A DNA stretch of 64,000 nt. Source: an uncultured Eubacteriales bacterium (lineage in GTDB: Bacteria > Bacillota > Clostridia > Oscillospirales > Acutalibacteraceae). The translations under genes were made by a program, and so were the position numbers. The stretch covers positions 1 through 64,000 of the forward strand of contig CARTIQ010000002.1 in assembly GCA_949068525.1 (NCBI GenBank). Direction: 5' to 3'. Below the pieces are notes generated by a model. The model made no database searches. It worked only from the letters and a program-made list of their open reading frames with translations, and was not told the DNA's origin. The number at the start of each line of letters is the position of its first letter. Within the stretch, counting starts at the first letter, position 1. Of the stretch, positions 1-7,983 are shown piece by piece.

Positions 1-776
1 GCAAACACTTCATTAATTCCGCTAAAATCCTCCGAACTAAAGCTATTTAAAAAAAACTCTTGCACTTTTTTATGCAGCATAATCTCCGTATCAAAAAGTC
101 TATCGTTATATTGCTCCGAAAGGCTACCCGGCGCCGAAACGCTGTAATTATAAAGTCCATCCTTCACCACAGATATTTTACCACAATTTGAAAAGTAACA
201 CAAATTAAACAGCAAATCCTCACCCAGGGTGCAGGTTTCATCGAATGGCTCCGTTATTTTATCCCTGCGATAAAGCTTATTCCACGGCGAATTAAAAAAT
301 GCACCTTTATAAAGTTCCTCAAAACAGCTCTTAAACCCCTTTAGACTTTGCCCACAAACCCTTGGAGGAGTCTTCTTTATCACGTTTCTACCATTTACTC
401 TGTTATACCCACAAACCACTACGTCCGCGTTGTTCTTGGCCATTTCGTCCACCAAACACTGTGTCATATCTGGATTTATATAGTCATCTGCATCCAAAAA
501 CTGTATCAGTTCACCATTCGACGCATTTATTCCTGCGTTTCTTGCCGAAGAAACCCCGTTGTTTTCCTTGTTTAGCACCTTTACTCTTTTTTCGTTTGCT
601 AATTTCAGCTCCTCACAGACCCTCAACGAGCCGTCCTTTGAACCATCGTTAACTAATATAACCTCCACATTGCCGTAGCTTTGTGAAAGAATACTCTCTG
701 CACAGCGTTTTAGCGTCTTTTCGGAGTTATAAACCGGCACAATCACACTTACCTTAGGTTTTATTGACGTTTCCAA
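1..776 (-). CDS. Family 2 glycosyltransferase, C-terminus cut by window edge
   Basis: The reading frame is open from a TTG start at 774-776 to the left edge, about 258 codons with no stop. It begins with a GT-A signature (VSVIVPVYN), has an NDGS motif and then LDADD, the metal-binding DxD region, and later GEDLLFN, which matches the catalytic-base region of GT2 enzymes. It would transfer a sugar from a nucleotide donor to a growing surface glycan on the cytoplasmic side of the membrane. A GGAG lies 10 nt before the TTG. It lies just downstream of the ligase-like gene in the same operon. Donor and acceptor cannot be told from sequence. Confidence 0.88.
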   Translation of the reverse strand, partial: METSIKPKVSVIVPVYNSEKTLKRCAESILSQSYGNVEVILVNDGSKDGSLRVCEELKLANEKRVKVLNKENNGVSSARNAGINASNGELIQFLDADDYINPDMTQCLVDEMAKNNADVVVCGYNRVNGRNVIKKTPPRVCGQSLKGFKSCFEELYKGAFFNSPWNKLYRRDKITEPFDETCTLGEDLLFNLCYFSNCGKISVVKDGLYNYSVSAPGSLSEQYNDRLFDTEIMLHKKVQEFFLNSFSSEDFSGINEVF

Positions 777-791
777 AATTATCTTTCTCCT

Positions 792-2225
792 TTATCTTGC
801 TTTGTGCCACCAATTCTTAGCCTCTGCCTTAGCAAAATAGCCAGAATACCCCATGCTAAGCCAAAATGTTAGCACGTTGATGGTGTTTACAAAGAATATT
901 TCTGACAAGAAAAACGCCGAAACTGCCACTGCCACGACGATTGCAAAGCTGATCAGAACCATATAATAATTTTCGTCTGCCGGGGCTAAAAACAGATGCT
1001 TAAAGATGAAAATCAGGTATTTTACAAAAAACACAATTAAGAATATAGCCCCGACAACGCCCGTGGACGTGAAAATGTCCAAATAAGCATTGTGCACAGC
1101 ATAGGCTCTCTGCGCAATAAAACCATTCGGAAAGAGCTCCTTGGCGTAGACTCGCATATTTCGTGGTGAGGTTCCAAAGATTGGTGCACTCAAAAACAGC
1201 TCCAATGCGCTCTCCCAAATTTTGAATCTACAATTAGACACGTCTGTACTGTTCACCACGTCATCGCGGTTTATGTTAACGTGCTTCTTTAGCCTTGCGT
1301 CCGATATGCTTGCCTGTTCAAATGGAGTGCCCACAAATTGCGGCAAGTAAGCAAGCCCTTTTCTTGTAATGTTGACGCTTAAAAATACCGACAGACCGCA
1401 TGTTAACGAAATCACAATTAGAGCTATTTGCTTTAATGCTCGATTTAATCGTATATTAATTGTCTCGAATCTCTTTAGCAGCACAAAATACAGCCCCAAA
1501 ACAGCCGTAACTGCCGCCGCAAGCTCTGCCGTTCGAGAACCAGACAGGGTTATATAGCAAAAATTGACCGCTATATTTAGTCCATAAAATGCCTTGAGCG
1601 CTACATTTTTGTTGGTTTTTATATTAAAAATCGAAAAGATAATCACAACAATCGCCACGGACGCCGCATAATTAGGATCTTCAAAAATTCCAAACAGTCG
1701 CCCTTCTACAAATCCTAGTCTTGTAAAAGAGTCAGGTAAAACATCAAAATAACAGCCAAACTGCAAGAAAAACATCGCTAGCGACGCGGTGCACGCAACA
1801 AACCATACCAAAATCAGGATTTTGCTTACATATTTTATTTCTTTTTTTACCTCTGTTCGCGACAGTTCGGCATCTACCGGGTACAATAAGAAAAACGAAA
1901 TCGCAAGCCACACCAAATTACGGACGTTCCCAAGCACTCCAAACCTTGCATTTATTACGCTGGAAATTGCGCATGCCACTAGAAACAACATCAGCCAGAC
2001 CACATTTTTCTGTTTTAGAAAAACTCGTTGAGTAAAAAAGTCAAAGCATACTATACTTGCACCAAATATCGCTACCGCCGAAAACACTAGCGTGTTTACC
2101 GTTTGCGTCTCTAAAATCGCGATTGGCAGTAAAACCCGCGTTAAGACGGCTCCGATAAATGCCGTTATATATGCTTTTCGCAAAAATTTATAGACATCTT
2201 TGCTGGCATATTTTCTCAAATTCAT
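792..2225 (-). CDS. O-antigen ligase / Wzy-like polytopic membrane protein
   Basis: This 477-residue protein is almost entirely hydrophobic helices, about ten to twelve, with one long outward loop around residues 300-365. That loop contains the stretch GTSPRNMR and a later HNAYLDIFTSTGVVG, which match the Wzy_C (O-antigen ligase/polymerase) signature with its conserved His. Members join or polymerise lipid-linked glycans on the outer face of the membrane. I chose the ATG at 2223-2225 over an upstream TTG because GAGGG lies 11 nt before it. It sits between two glycosyltransferases in the minus-strand glycan operon. Ligase or polymerase activity cannot be separated by sequence. Confidence 0.8.
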   Translation of the reverse strand: MNLRKYASKDVYKFLRKAYITAFIGAVLTRVLLPIAILETQTVNTLVFSAVAIFGASIVCFDFFTQRVFLKQKNVVWLMLFLVACAISSVINARFGVLGNVRNLVWLAISFFLLYPVDAELSRTEVKKEIKYVSKILILVWFVACTASLAMFFLQFGCYFDVLPDSFTRLGFVEGRLFGIFEDPNYAASVAIVVIIFSIFNIKTNKNVALKAFYGLNIAVNFCYITLSGSRTAELAAAVTAVLGLYFVLLKRFETINIRLNRALKQIALIVISLTCGLSVFLSVNITRKGLAYLPQFVGTPFEQASISDARLKKHVNINRDDVVNSTDVSNCRFKIWESALELFLSAPIFGTSPRNMRVYAKELFPNGFIAQRAYAVHNAYLDIFTSTGVVGAIFLIVFFVKYLIFIFKHLFLAPADENYYMVLISFAIVVAVAVSAFFLSEIFFVNTINVLTFWLSMGYSGYFAKAEAKNWWHKAR

Positions 2226-2268
2226 CCTCAAGCAAACCCTCTTTTTAATCTAAATTTTCTCCAGTTAA

Positions 2269-3252
2269 TCAAGCATTAAGCCTTGCCATTCTTGATTTTT
2301 GTCCCCTCAGCAATTTTTTATAAAGCTCCGAACAAACCATCAATACTAGCATTGCTGCTTTACGTTTTAGCGAAAAGCACGGGTTCATCAGCATTTTGGG
2401 CGTGTTTTTCCGTAATCTTTTTAGTATCTCTTTGTAGCTCTGCAAGTCCTCCAAATTCTCGCTCAAAATCATCTTGTCAAAAACATACGTATACGCCCAC
2501 AGCAATCGGAATTCTGCCTGTTTTGTTAACTCCGCAAAGTCTTTTTTTACAAGCTCCAAATTCTGCTCATACGCCGATATAACGTCGAAGTCCTGCCGCT
2601 TAAACGCCGACGTGGTGATGCTTTCTCCTCTATGCATGTAGTAATACTTTGGAGAAGAGTCAAAAACAACCGTTGCAGCGCTCGCCAAGACTTTGGGAAT
2701 TGTAAATGCGTCCTCTGAAAGCCTCCCTTTTGGGAACTTTATCTCTTCAAAAAATCTTTTCTTATACAGCTTGTTCACTGCATTTACCGAGAATTTGACG
2801 CCTTCCAATGCAACCCCAAGCGCTTCCTTATTGTTTAAAATTAAAAACTCATCTTGCCCCGAATACTGTGGTACTTTGCGATCTGTGTAACAATCATAAA
2901 GCCCACAGACCGCTACATCCGCATTCTGCTCGGTTATGTTTTTGTACAAAACCTCATACATGTCCGGCGCAACGTAGTCGTCTCCGTCCACAAAACCTAT
3001 ATATTCACTCGTGGCTGCATTTATTCCTGTGTTTCTCGCCTCACTCAAGCCTTCATTTGCCTTATGAATCACCTTTATGCGCAAGTCCTGCTTTGCATAA
3101 CCCTCACAAATCGCGCCACAATCATCCGGTGAGCCATCGTCCACCAAAATTATCTCTATGTCCGGCAATGTCTGACCCACAATTGAATCCACGCATTTTT
3201 TTATGTATTTCTCGACCTTATAAATCGGAACTATTACACTGACTTTAGCCAT
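2269..3252 (-). CDS. Family 2 glycosyltransferase
   Basis: This 327-residue protein starts with VSVIVPIYK, followed by VDDGSPDD near residue 37 and DGDDY near residue 89, the nucleotide-sugar and metal-binding motifs of the GT2 GT-A fold. A later RLSEDAFTIPK matches the ED acceptor/base motif. The C-terminal 100 residues are basic and helical, as in EpsJ/CpsJ-type enzymes, and probably lie against the membrane. An AGGTG-type ribosome site precedes the ATG. It is 8 bp downstream of tarJ, so it is probably co-transcribed. Specificity is unknown. Confidence 0.9.
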   Translation of the reverse strand: MAKVSVIVPIYKVEKYIKKCVDSIVGQTLPDIEIILVDDGSPDDCGAICEGYAKQDLRIKVIHKANEGLSEARNTGINAATSEYIGFVDGDDYVAPDMYEVLYKNITEQNADVAVCGLYDCYTDRKVPQYSGQDEFLILNNKEALGVALEGVKFSVNAVNKLYKKRFFEEIKFPKGRLSEDAFTIPKVLASAATVVFDSSPKYYYMHRGESITTSAFKRQDFDVISAYEQNLELVKKDFAELTKQAEFRLLWAYTYVFDKMILSENLEDLQSYKEILKRLRKNTPKMLMNPCFSLKRKAAMLVLMVCSELYKKLLRGQKSRMARLNA

Positions 3253-3259
3253 TTTTCAC

Positions 3260-4273
3260 CTACAACTTCCACTCAAAAACGCTCTTAAATATTGTTCCTG
3301 CATCCTCCGCAAAGACCCTGTGAATATCCGCAATGCTAGCAACCGGCTTCGTTTCGCAGATTATTGCAGATATCCTCTTTTGAAAGTCCGGATTCTCCAA
3401 AAGCTTAACCGCATCCTCAAAGTCAACCCTGCCCGACCTACTACAGCCGATCAGCGTTAAGCCCTTCTCCAGCACGTCCCTTGTGTTAATCGGAACCTTA
3501 TCCTCGCTAACTCCCAGCATAACCGCCGTTCCCTGCGGGCTAATATGGCGAATTATTTCGTTTATCGCATAAAAGCTGCCAGTTGACCCAACGCACTCAA
3601 AGGCATGGTCTATGCGCAAGTCCTCCGGCAAACTGCCCGTCAGATAGGTCTCATCCGCAAACGAAAAGTACGACAGCTTCGACCTGTTTTTGCCAATAAC
3701 AATAATTTTTGAATTCTTAAAAGTTTTCTTTAAGATGCAGGAAACCGTGTAAGAAAGGCTTCCATCACCCCAGGCCGCAAGTACATCCCGGTACTGATGC
3801 GCACTTTGATCAAAGCGACTCACTGCATGCACACCAACGCTTATAAATTCACAAATTGCTGCTATCGGCAGTGGAATCTTCTCAAACGAAACCAGCCTAT
3901 TGCTCGGCATAGCGACAAATTCCTGCATAAATCCATCATAACCACTGGACAAAAACTTTGAGTCTTTTGCATAATTCTCATATTCCCCAGGTCGTACATT
4001 CCCGGGCACATTTGGGATCATCACAACATTCTGGCCAACATTGAATTTCTGAGACTTATCATACACGACTTCCCCGCAGCACTCGTGTATTAGCGCCATT
4101 GGTAACTTTTTTCGCAAAACATTTGCATCCCGCTGACCCAAGTAATACCGCTGGTCGGCGTGGCAAATCGCCATATAGCGGGGCTTCACAATGACCTCCC
4201 CCGATATATCTATGTCGGAGTACTTTACCGAGAAAACCCGTGGATACACCAGCTGGTACGCGCAATTAATCAA
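3260..4273 (-). CDS. tarJ: Ribitol-5-phosphate dehydrogenase (TarJ-type)
   Basis: This 337-residue zinc-dependent alcohol-dehydrogenase-family protein should reduce ribulose 5-phosphate to ribitol 5-phosphate with NADPH. It has the catalytic zinc Cys in AICHADQRY, a following IHECCGEV in place of the usual GHE, and a degenerate nucleotide-binding region near AAWGDGSLSYTVSC, all as seen in TarJ. The TTG start overlaps the end of tarI by 8 bp and has a GGAGGGG site inside tarI, so translation is probably coupled. Next to a CDP-ribitol synthase this supports a ribitol-phosphate decoration of the surface glycan. Confidence 0.88.
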   Translation of the reverse strand: MINCAYQLVYPRVFSVKYSDIDISGEVIVKPRYMAICHADQRYYLGQRDANVLRKKLPMALIHECCGEVVYDKSQKFNVGQNVVMIPNVPGNVRPGEYENYAKDSKFLSSGYDGFMQEFVAMPSNRLVSFEKIPLPIAAICEFISVGVHAVSRFDQSAHQYRDVLAAWGDGSLSYTVSCILKKTFKNSKIIVIGKNRSKLSYFSFADETYLTGSLPEDLRIDHAFECVGSTGSFYAINEIIRHISPQGTAVMLGVSEDKVPINTRDVLEKGLTLIGCSRSGRVDFEDAVKLLENPDFQKRISAIICETKPVASIADIHRVFAEDAGTIFKSVFEWKL

Positions 4274-4979
4274 TCCGGATTCCCCCCTCCAGCGCCATCG
4301 CTATCTTGTAATCCGCAACAGTTGTAATTTTTAGGTTCGAGACCTCACCTTTTACCAGGTACACCGGGTAATCTCTCACAACACAAATCTTGCATGCGTC
4401 CGTCAAAACCGCCTTTTCCTCGTCAGTCAGGTCATTATACATGTCAAAAAGCAGATCAACCCTAAAGCTCTGCGGGGTCTGCCCCTGATACATAAGCTTT
4501 CTATTTGGAATACTTGTGATTGTACTGCTGTTTTCCGACATCACAATAGTGTCCGTTGCCTCAATGACCGTATCGCACGCACCATATTTTATTGCAGCAT
4601 CGATATTCTCCTCAATAATCCGATTCGTCACAAACGGCCGCACAGAGTCATGCGTAACCACAATGTTGTCTTCATCGTCGCCATATCGCTCTTTTATGCT
4701 GTTTATAATGTTAAAGATCGTGCTGTTCCTGTCATTTCCCCCAGGTACGCACACCAACTTCTCTGCCTCTAGGCCATATTTCTCTATTAAGTCCTGCATA
4801 TGCAGTATCCAGTCTGGGTGTACACCTATATAAATTTTGTCCAACCGCGGACACATCAGGAATTTCTCCACTGTATGGATTATAATCGGCTTGCTACCAA
4901 GCATTAAGAATTGTTTAGGCATGTCGGCTATGTTCATCCTCGAGCCGACCCCGCCCGCTAATATCGCTCCAAAAATCAT
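4266..4979 (-). CDS. tarI: D-ribitol-5-phosphate cytidylyltransferase (TarI)
   Basis: This 237-residue member of the IspD/TarI family should make CDP-ribitol from CTP and ribitol 5-phosphate. The N-terminal AILAGGVGSRM is the CTP-binding loop, PKQFLMLG follows, and HDSVRPFV near residue 110 is the metal/phosphate site. A true IspD lies elsewhere in this window (36742), and this copy sits directly before tarJ, so TarI is the better call. Its ATG overlaps the LicD gene stop as ATGA, which shows tight coupling in the order licD, tarI, tarJ. Confidence 0.9.
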   Translation of the reverse strand: MIFGAILAGGVGSRMNIADMPKQFLMLGSKPIIIHTVEKFLMCPRLDKIYIGVHPDWILHMQDLIEKYGLEAEKLVCVPGGNDRNSTIFNIINSIKERYGDDEDNIVVTHDSVRPFVTNRIIEENIDAAIKYGACDTVIEATDTIVMSENSSTITSIPNRKLMYQGQTPQSFRVDLLFDMYNDLTDEEKAVLTDACKICVVRDYPVYLVKGEVSNLKITTVADYKIAMALEGGIRID

Positions 4980-5866
4980 CTTCGTTCTCCTTTACAGTAA
5001 TACTGGCCTTTATACCTTTTGTAACCATTCGATAAATCACAAAAAACCGCGTAGTGATGCGCTACCTGCTTCTCCTTGGGAGGCAACCTCATGTAGTCGC
5101 CAAACGCCATTCGCAAATATTCGTCATACCCCTTCGGGATAGGCATCTTCTCGCCTTCAAAGTCAACATCCAACGCCTCGCTAAACGCTGATTTTGGGTA
5201 CTTGTTCCTCATGTAACGCGGCCCCGAGCACAGCTCAGTAATGTTGTCGCAGTCGCTAATCTTATGCTTGGACATCTGCCGTTCGGCAAACTGCCAAACT
5301 TTATACTGCAACTTCCGCGATGGAACAAGGCCTAAAAGCACTCTGCCACAAAAATTAACCAGTCTGCCATGATTCACCGGCGCTATCTGTGCGCAAAACA
5401 CGGAATAAATAAGCGCCCAAAACACCTGCAACCCTCTTGCACCCCTAGAATTCGGGTATCCATCCAACGGCAAAATATCCAGAGCCAGGCCATGATTAAT
5501 GTCCAGGTCGGCCTGATGCGTCTTGATGAACGTCGTGTTATTGTCATTTACCGTAGCGAAGAGGTTCCTATAATGGTGCATCTCATCGGCACGGCAGTAA
5601 GAATATCTATTAGTATCTGCCCTTTGATCCCATATCTCACCTAGCTTCTCGTAATCATCTCTCGGCATAAACACGTCTACATCATCGTCCCACGGAACAA
5701 AACCTTTGTTCCGCACCGCTCCAATGCAGCATCCGCCGCAAATAAAAAACTTGAGGCCATTTTGTTTGCAAAAATCTCTGAAATAAACCGCCATCTCAAG
5801 GCTTTTCAGCTGCAGTTTTCGCAACTCCTCCGGCGGGATCTCGCATTTCTCGTACCCATTCTCCAT
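4976..5866 (-). CDS. LicD-family phosphotransferase, probably ribitol-phosphate transferase
   Basis: This 296-residue protein has the LicD nucleotidyltransferase-fold core: FFICGGCCIGAVRNKG followed by PWDDDVDVFMPRDDY, where the acidic cluster binds metal. LicD proteins transfer phosphocholine or other alditol phosphates from CDP-linked donors to glycans. The human relatives fukutin and FKRP use CDP-ribitol. With tarI and tarJ directly downstream, CDP-ribitol is the likely donor, but this is inference. The start is uncertain. The ATG at 5866 is 22 bp after the upstream stop, with a GGAG 17 nt before it, which is long. A GTG at 5920 would overlap the upstream gene by 32 bp. Confidence 0.85.
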   Translation of the reverse strand: MENGYEKCEIPPEELRKLQLKSLEMAVYFRDFCKQNGLKFFICGGCCIGAVRNKGFVPWDDDVDVFMPRDDYEKLGEIWDQRADTNRYSYCRADEMHHYRNLFATVNDNNTTFIKTHQADLDINHGLALDILPLDGYPNSRGARGLQVFWALIYSVFCAQIAPVNHGRLVNFCGRVLLGLVPSRKLQYKVWQFAERQMSKHKISDCDNITELCSGPRYMRNKYPKSAFSEALDVDFEGEKMPIPKGYDEYLRMAFGDYMRLPPKEKQVAHHYAVFCDLSNGYKRYKGQYYCKGERR

Positions 5867-5888
5867 CTTCGTAAAATTTATTTCTCCT

Positions 5889-6938
5889 TCAAGTCGTCTT
5901 CTTTGTGAATTTGGCGTCACACCCGAACTTTACATCCCAAAATTTAAGTATTCCGCAGAAAAATCCTGCCCCATAGGCAATATGTAAAACAAAATGCGCC
6001 CAGGCTAGCCGAATTTTATTGCAAAACCCGTCCAAATACTTGCTTTTAAGCGAAAAATAAAAAGATAAGCTCCAGTAAATAAGCATCACAGCAGCAAAAG
6101 TCAAACACGCCAGTTTGCTAAACAACGATAGCACCGAGAATATCACAATGAAGAGAAAAAACAAAATCGGCACCAAATGCGACACCCGCGCGAATTTCCC
6201 ATGCTTTTTTATGACTGCCACTTTCCACATTCCATACTCAAAATACTGTTTAAATAGCGCTCTACAGCAGTCCCTTGGGTAATACACGCTTTTTATCTTC
6301 GGCGTCACATACACTTTGCCTCCATTTTCCAGGATTCTCAAATTCAAGTCGTCATCCTCGTTGCGCGGCAAAGCTTCGTCGTAAAGCCCCAATTTCATCA
6401 GAGTTTCTCTTTTAAATGCCCCCAAGTACACCGTATCATCGTAACCTTCGTAATTTTCATAGTGAAACTTCCCGCCACCAAGCGCAAATGGACTATGATA
6501 AGCCGCAGCAATCACCTTTTGAAGCCTAGTTTTGCCTCTTGCGATCATCGGGCCTCCCACATTTGCGGCATTCGTTTTTTCTAAGTGCCTCACGCATTCC
6601 GATATATAATCGCCGGCGTACTCCGAATGTGCATCCAGCCGCACCACATACTTGCCCACCGCGTTTCTGATTCCTATATTCAGCGCGTGTTGCACCGTCT
6701 TCTTGGGGTTTTCGCACAGCTTTATAAAATCATATTTATCTGCAAAATCTTTTATTATCTCAACCGTTCGGTCTTCGGAGCCTCCGTCGACCAAAATCAG
6801 TTCCAAATTTTTCTTCGGAAAATCTTGATTCAACACCGATTCCACGCAGTTTGCAATATATTTTTCTTCGTTAAGCACCGGAATTATTACCGAAACCAGC
6901 CGCTCATCCGCATCAGTCGTTCTTTTCTGAGTTCCCAT
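5889..6938 (-). CDS. Membrane glycosyltransferase family 2, ExoA-like
   Basis: This 349-residue protein has an N-terminal GT2 domain (VSVIIPVLNEEKYI, LVDGGSEDRT, VVRLDAHSEY, then LPRNEDDDLNLR as the acceptor/base region). Residues from about 250 to 335 form three to four membrane helices. This domain order is that of ExoA-type succinoglycan glycosyltransferases that act on lipid-linked intermediates. It is the first gene after the promoter at 7002-7030, so it leads the operon. The ATG has only a weak upstream purine run. Sugar specificity is unknown. Confidence 0.88.
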   Translation of the reverse strand: MGTQKRTTDADERLVSVIIPVLNEEKYIANCVESVLNQDFPKKNLELILVDGGSEDRTVEIIKDFADKYDFIKLCENPKKTVQHALNIGIRNAVGKYVVRLDAHSEYAGDYISECVRHLEKTNAANVGGPMIARGKTRLQKVIAAAYHSPFALGGGKFHYENYEGYDDTVYLGAFKRETLMKLGLYDEALPRNEDDDLNLRILENGGKVYVTPKIKSVYYPRDCCRALFKQYFEYGMWKVAVIKKHGKFARVSHLVPILFFLFIVIFSVLSLFSKLACLTFAAVMLIYWSLSFYFSLKSKYLDGFCNKIRLAWAHFVLHIAYGAGFFCGILKFWDVKFGCDAKFTKKTT

Positions 6939-7001
6939 AGTTTTTTCGCCCCGCTAACTTGCAACTTGTCGTCTGCGCCGCCCATTTTTCGCGCTCACCA
7001 T

Positions 7002-7030
7002 ATTATATCAAATTTTCGCGATGTTGTAAA
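7002..7030 (-). promoter_or_regulatory. Sigma-A-type promoter of the glycan operon
   Basis: Read on the minus strand, TTTACA (7025-7030) and TATAAT (7002-7007) are separated by 17 nt. Transcription would start near 6995, about 57 nt before the first glycosyltransferase. No other strong promoter was noticed down to the left edge, so one transcript may carry all seven genes. Confidence 0.75.
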
Positions 7031-7091
7031 AGCATTGTTCGCCCGCATAACTGCGCATCTGAGCGCTAATAACTATTATGAGGTGATTTTT

Positions 7092-7244
7092 ATGGATAGC
7101 CATTTTGGCGAAAACATCGACTCCAACGCCTATTTTCAGTCGCTGCCCACCTACGTTAAGGAGAGCATCAAGCAGAGCGGAGTCCACTTTGCGTCTGAAG
7201 AAGAACTTCGCGATTGCGCCGAAAAGCTGATGAAAAATAATTAA
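7092..7244 (+). CDS. Small conserved-looking cytoplasmic protein (50 aa)
   Basis: An ATG at 7092 preceded by GAGGTG (7 nt spacing) opens a 50-residue frame ending in TAA. The product is acidic and soluble, with the motif YFQSLPTYVKESIKQSG followed by SEEELRDCAEKLMK, which reads as two short amphipathic helices. I recognise this layout from very short uncharacterised proteins in Clostridia but cannot name a function. It stands alone between divergent neighbours and is followed at once by a hairpin terminator, so it is a single-gene unit. A much longer in-frame upstream extension overlaps the glycosyltransferase on the other strand and is not credible. Confidence 0.75.
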   Translation: MDSHFGENIDSNAYFQSLPTYVKESIKQSGVHFASEEELRDCAEKLMKNN

Positions 7245-7293
7245 GCAACAACCAAACCCCAAATTGGTGCCAACCTTTATTTTAAAACTGCAA

Positions 7294-7340
7294 AGCCTAT
7301 AGATTTAATGCGGTATAGCACAATTTCTATAGGCTAAATT
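7294..7340. terminator. Hairpin terminator between the 50-aa gene and hpf
   Basis: A 10-bp perfect inverted repeat (AGCCTATAGA at 7294-7303 and its complement at 7326-7335) encloses a 22-nt loop and is followed by a T-rich run on the plus strand. It lies between two convergent genes and could end both transcripts. Confidence 0.7.
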
Positions 7341-7349
7341 TTTGTAAAA

Positions 7350-7901
7350 TTATTTATTTTCTGAGTCCGGAACCAACAAGCCGTAATCCCCGTTCTCTCG
7401 GCGATATACCAGGTTTATCTCACCCGTTTCGGTACTTCTAAACATATAAAACTTGTGACCGATCATGTTCATCTGCAAAATCGCCTCGTCCACGGCCAGC
7501 GCCACTGCCGGGACTTTCTTTATCCGAACAATATTGTAAGTTTCCTCTTCAATGTCCGATCCAAGCGCATTAGACTCGTGTTCCTGCAAATATTTCTCCA
7601 GAGAATCCTTCTTGAGCCTCTTTGAAAGCTTGGTTTTGTGCTTTCTAAACTGCCGTGACAGCGCCTCCATGACCTTATCGAGCGCCTCATTAATCTCCAA
7701 AGTCGTTGCCTCCGCCCGATAAACCATCCCGTTGTGCCGGATCGTCACCTCAACCGTCTGCCGGTTCTTCTCCACCGTAACGGTAACCGTCGCCGTCGGC
7801 TTACCATCGAACAATTTATCGAACTTCGCGATCTTTTTTTCGGCTAGTTCTTTAAAATTATCCTTTAAATTTACTTTTCTGCCCGTTATAACTGTCTTCA
7901 C
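7350..7901 (-). CDS. hpf: Ribosome hibernation-promoting factor, long form
   Basis: This 183-residue protein has the N-terminal S30AE/YfiA fold (about residues 1-100, with KKIAKFDKLF and the basic QFRKHKTKLSKRLKK). After a linker comes the C-terminal dimerisation domain (residues 125-183, with VDEAILQMNMIGHKFYMFR and NLVYRRENGDYGLL). The long form dimerises 70S ribosomes into inactive 100S particles in stationary phase. The start is GTG with GGAGG 9 nt upstream. It is transcribed alone. Confidence 0.96.
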   Translation of the reverse strand: MKTVITGRKVNLKDNFKELAEKKIAKFDKLFDGKPTATVTVTVEKNRQTVEVTIRHNGMVYRAEATTLEINEALDKVMEALSRQFRKHKTKLSKRLKKDSLEKYLQEHESNALGSDIEEETYNIVRIKKVPAVALAVDEAILQMNMIGHKFYMFRSTETGEINLVYRRENGDYGLLVPDSENK

Positions 7902-7983
7902 ACCTTGCAGCCTCCTTCAAAAATACGATTTCGCTTATATGATACCATACTCAGCACCAAAATAAAACCATCTGATCGTATTT

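Noticed and set aside
6585..7091. Long N-terminal extension of the 50-residue protein
   Set aside because: It runs antisense through the glycosyltransferase and its promoter; the inner ATG at 7092 has the only good ribosome site.
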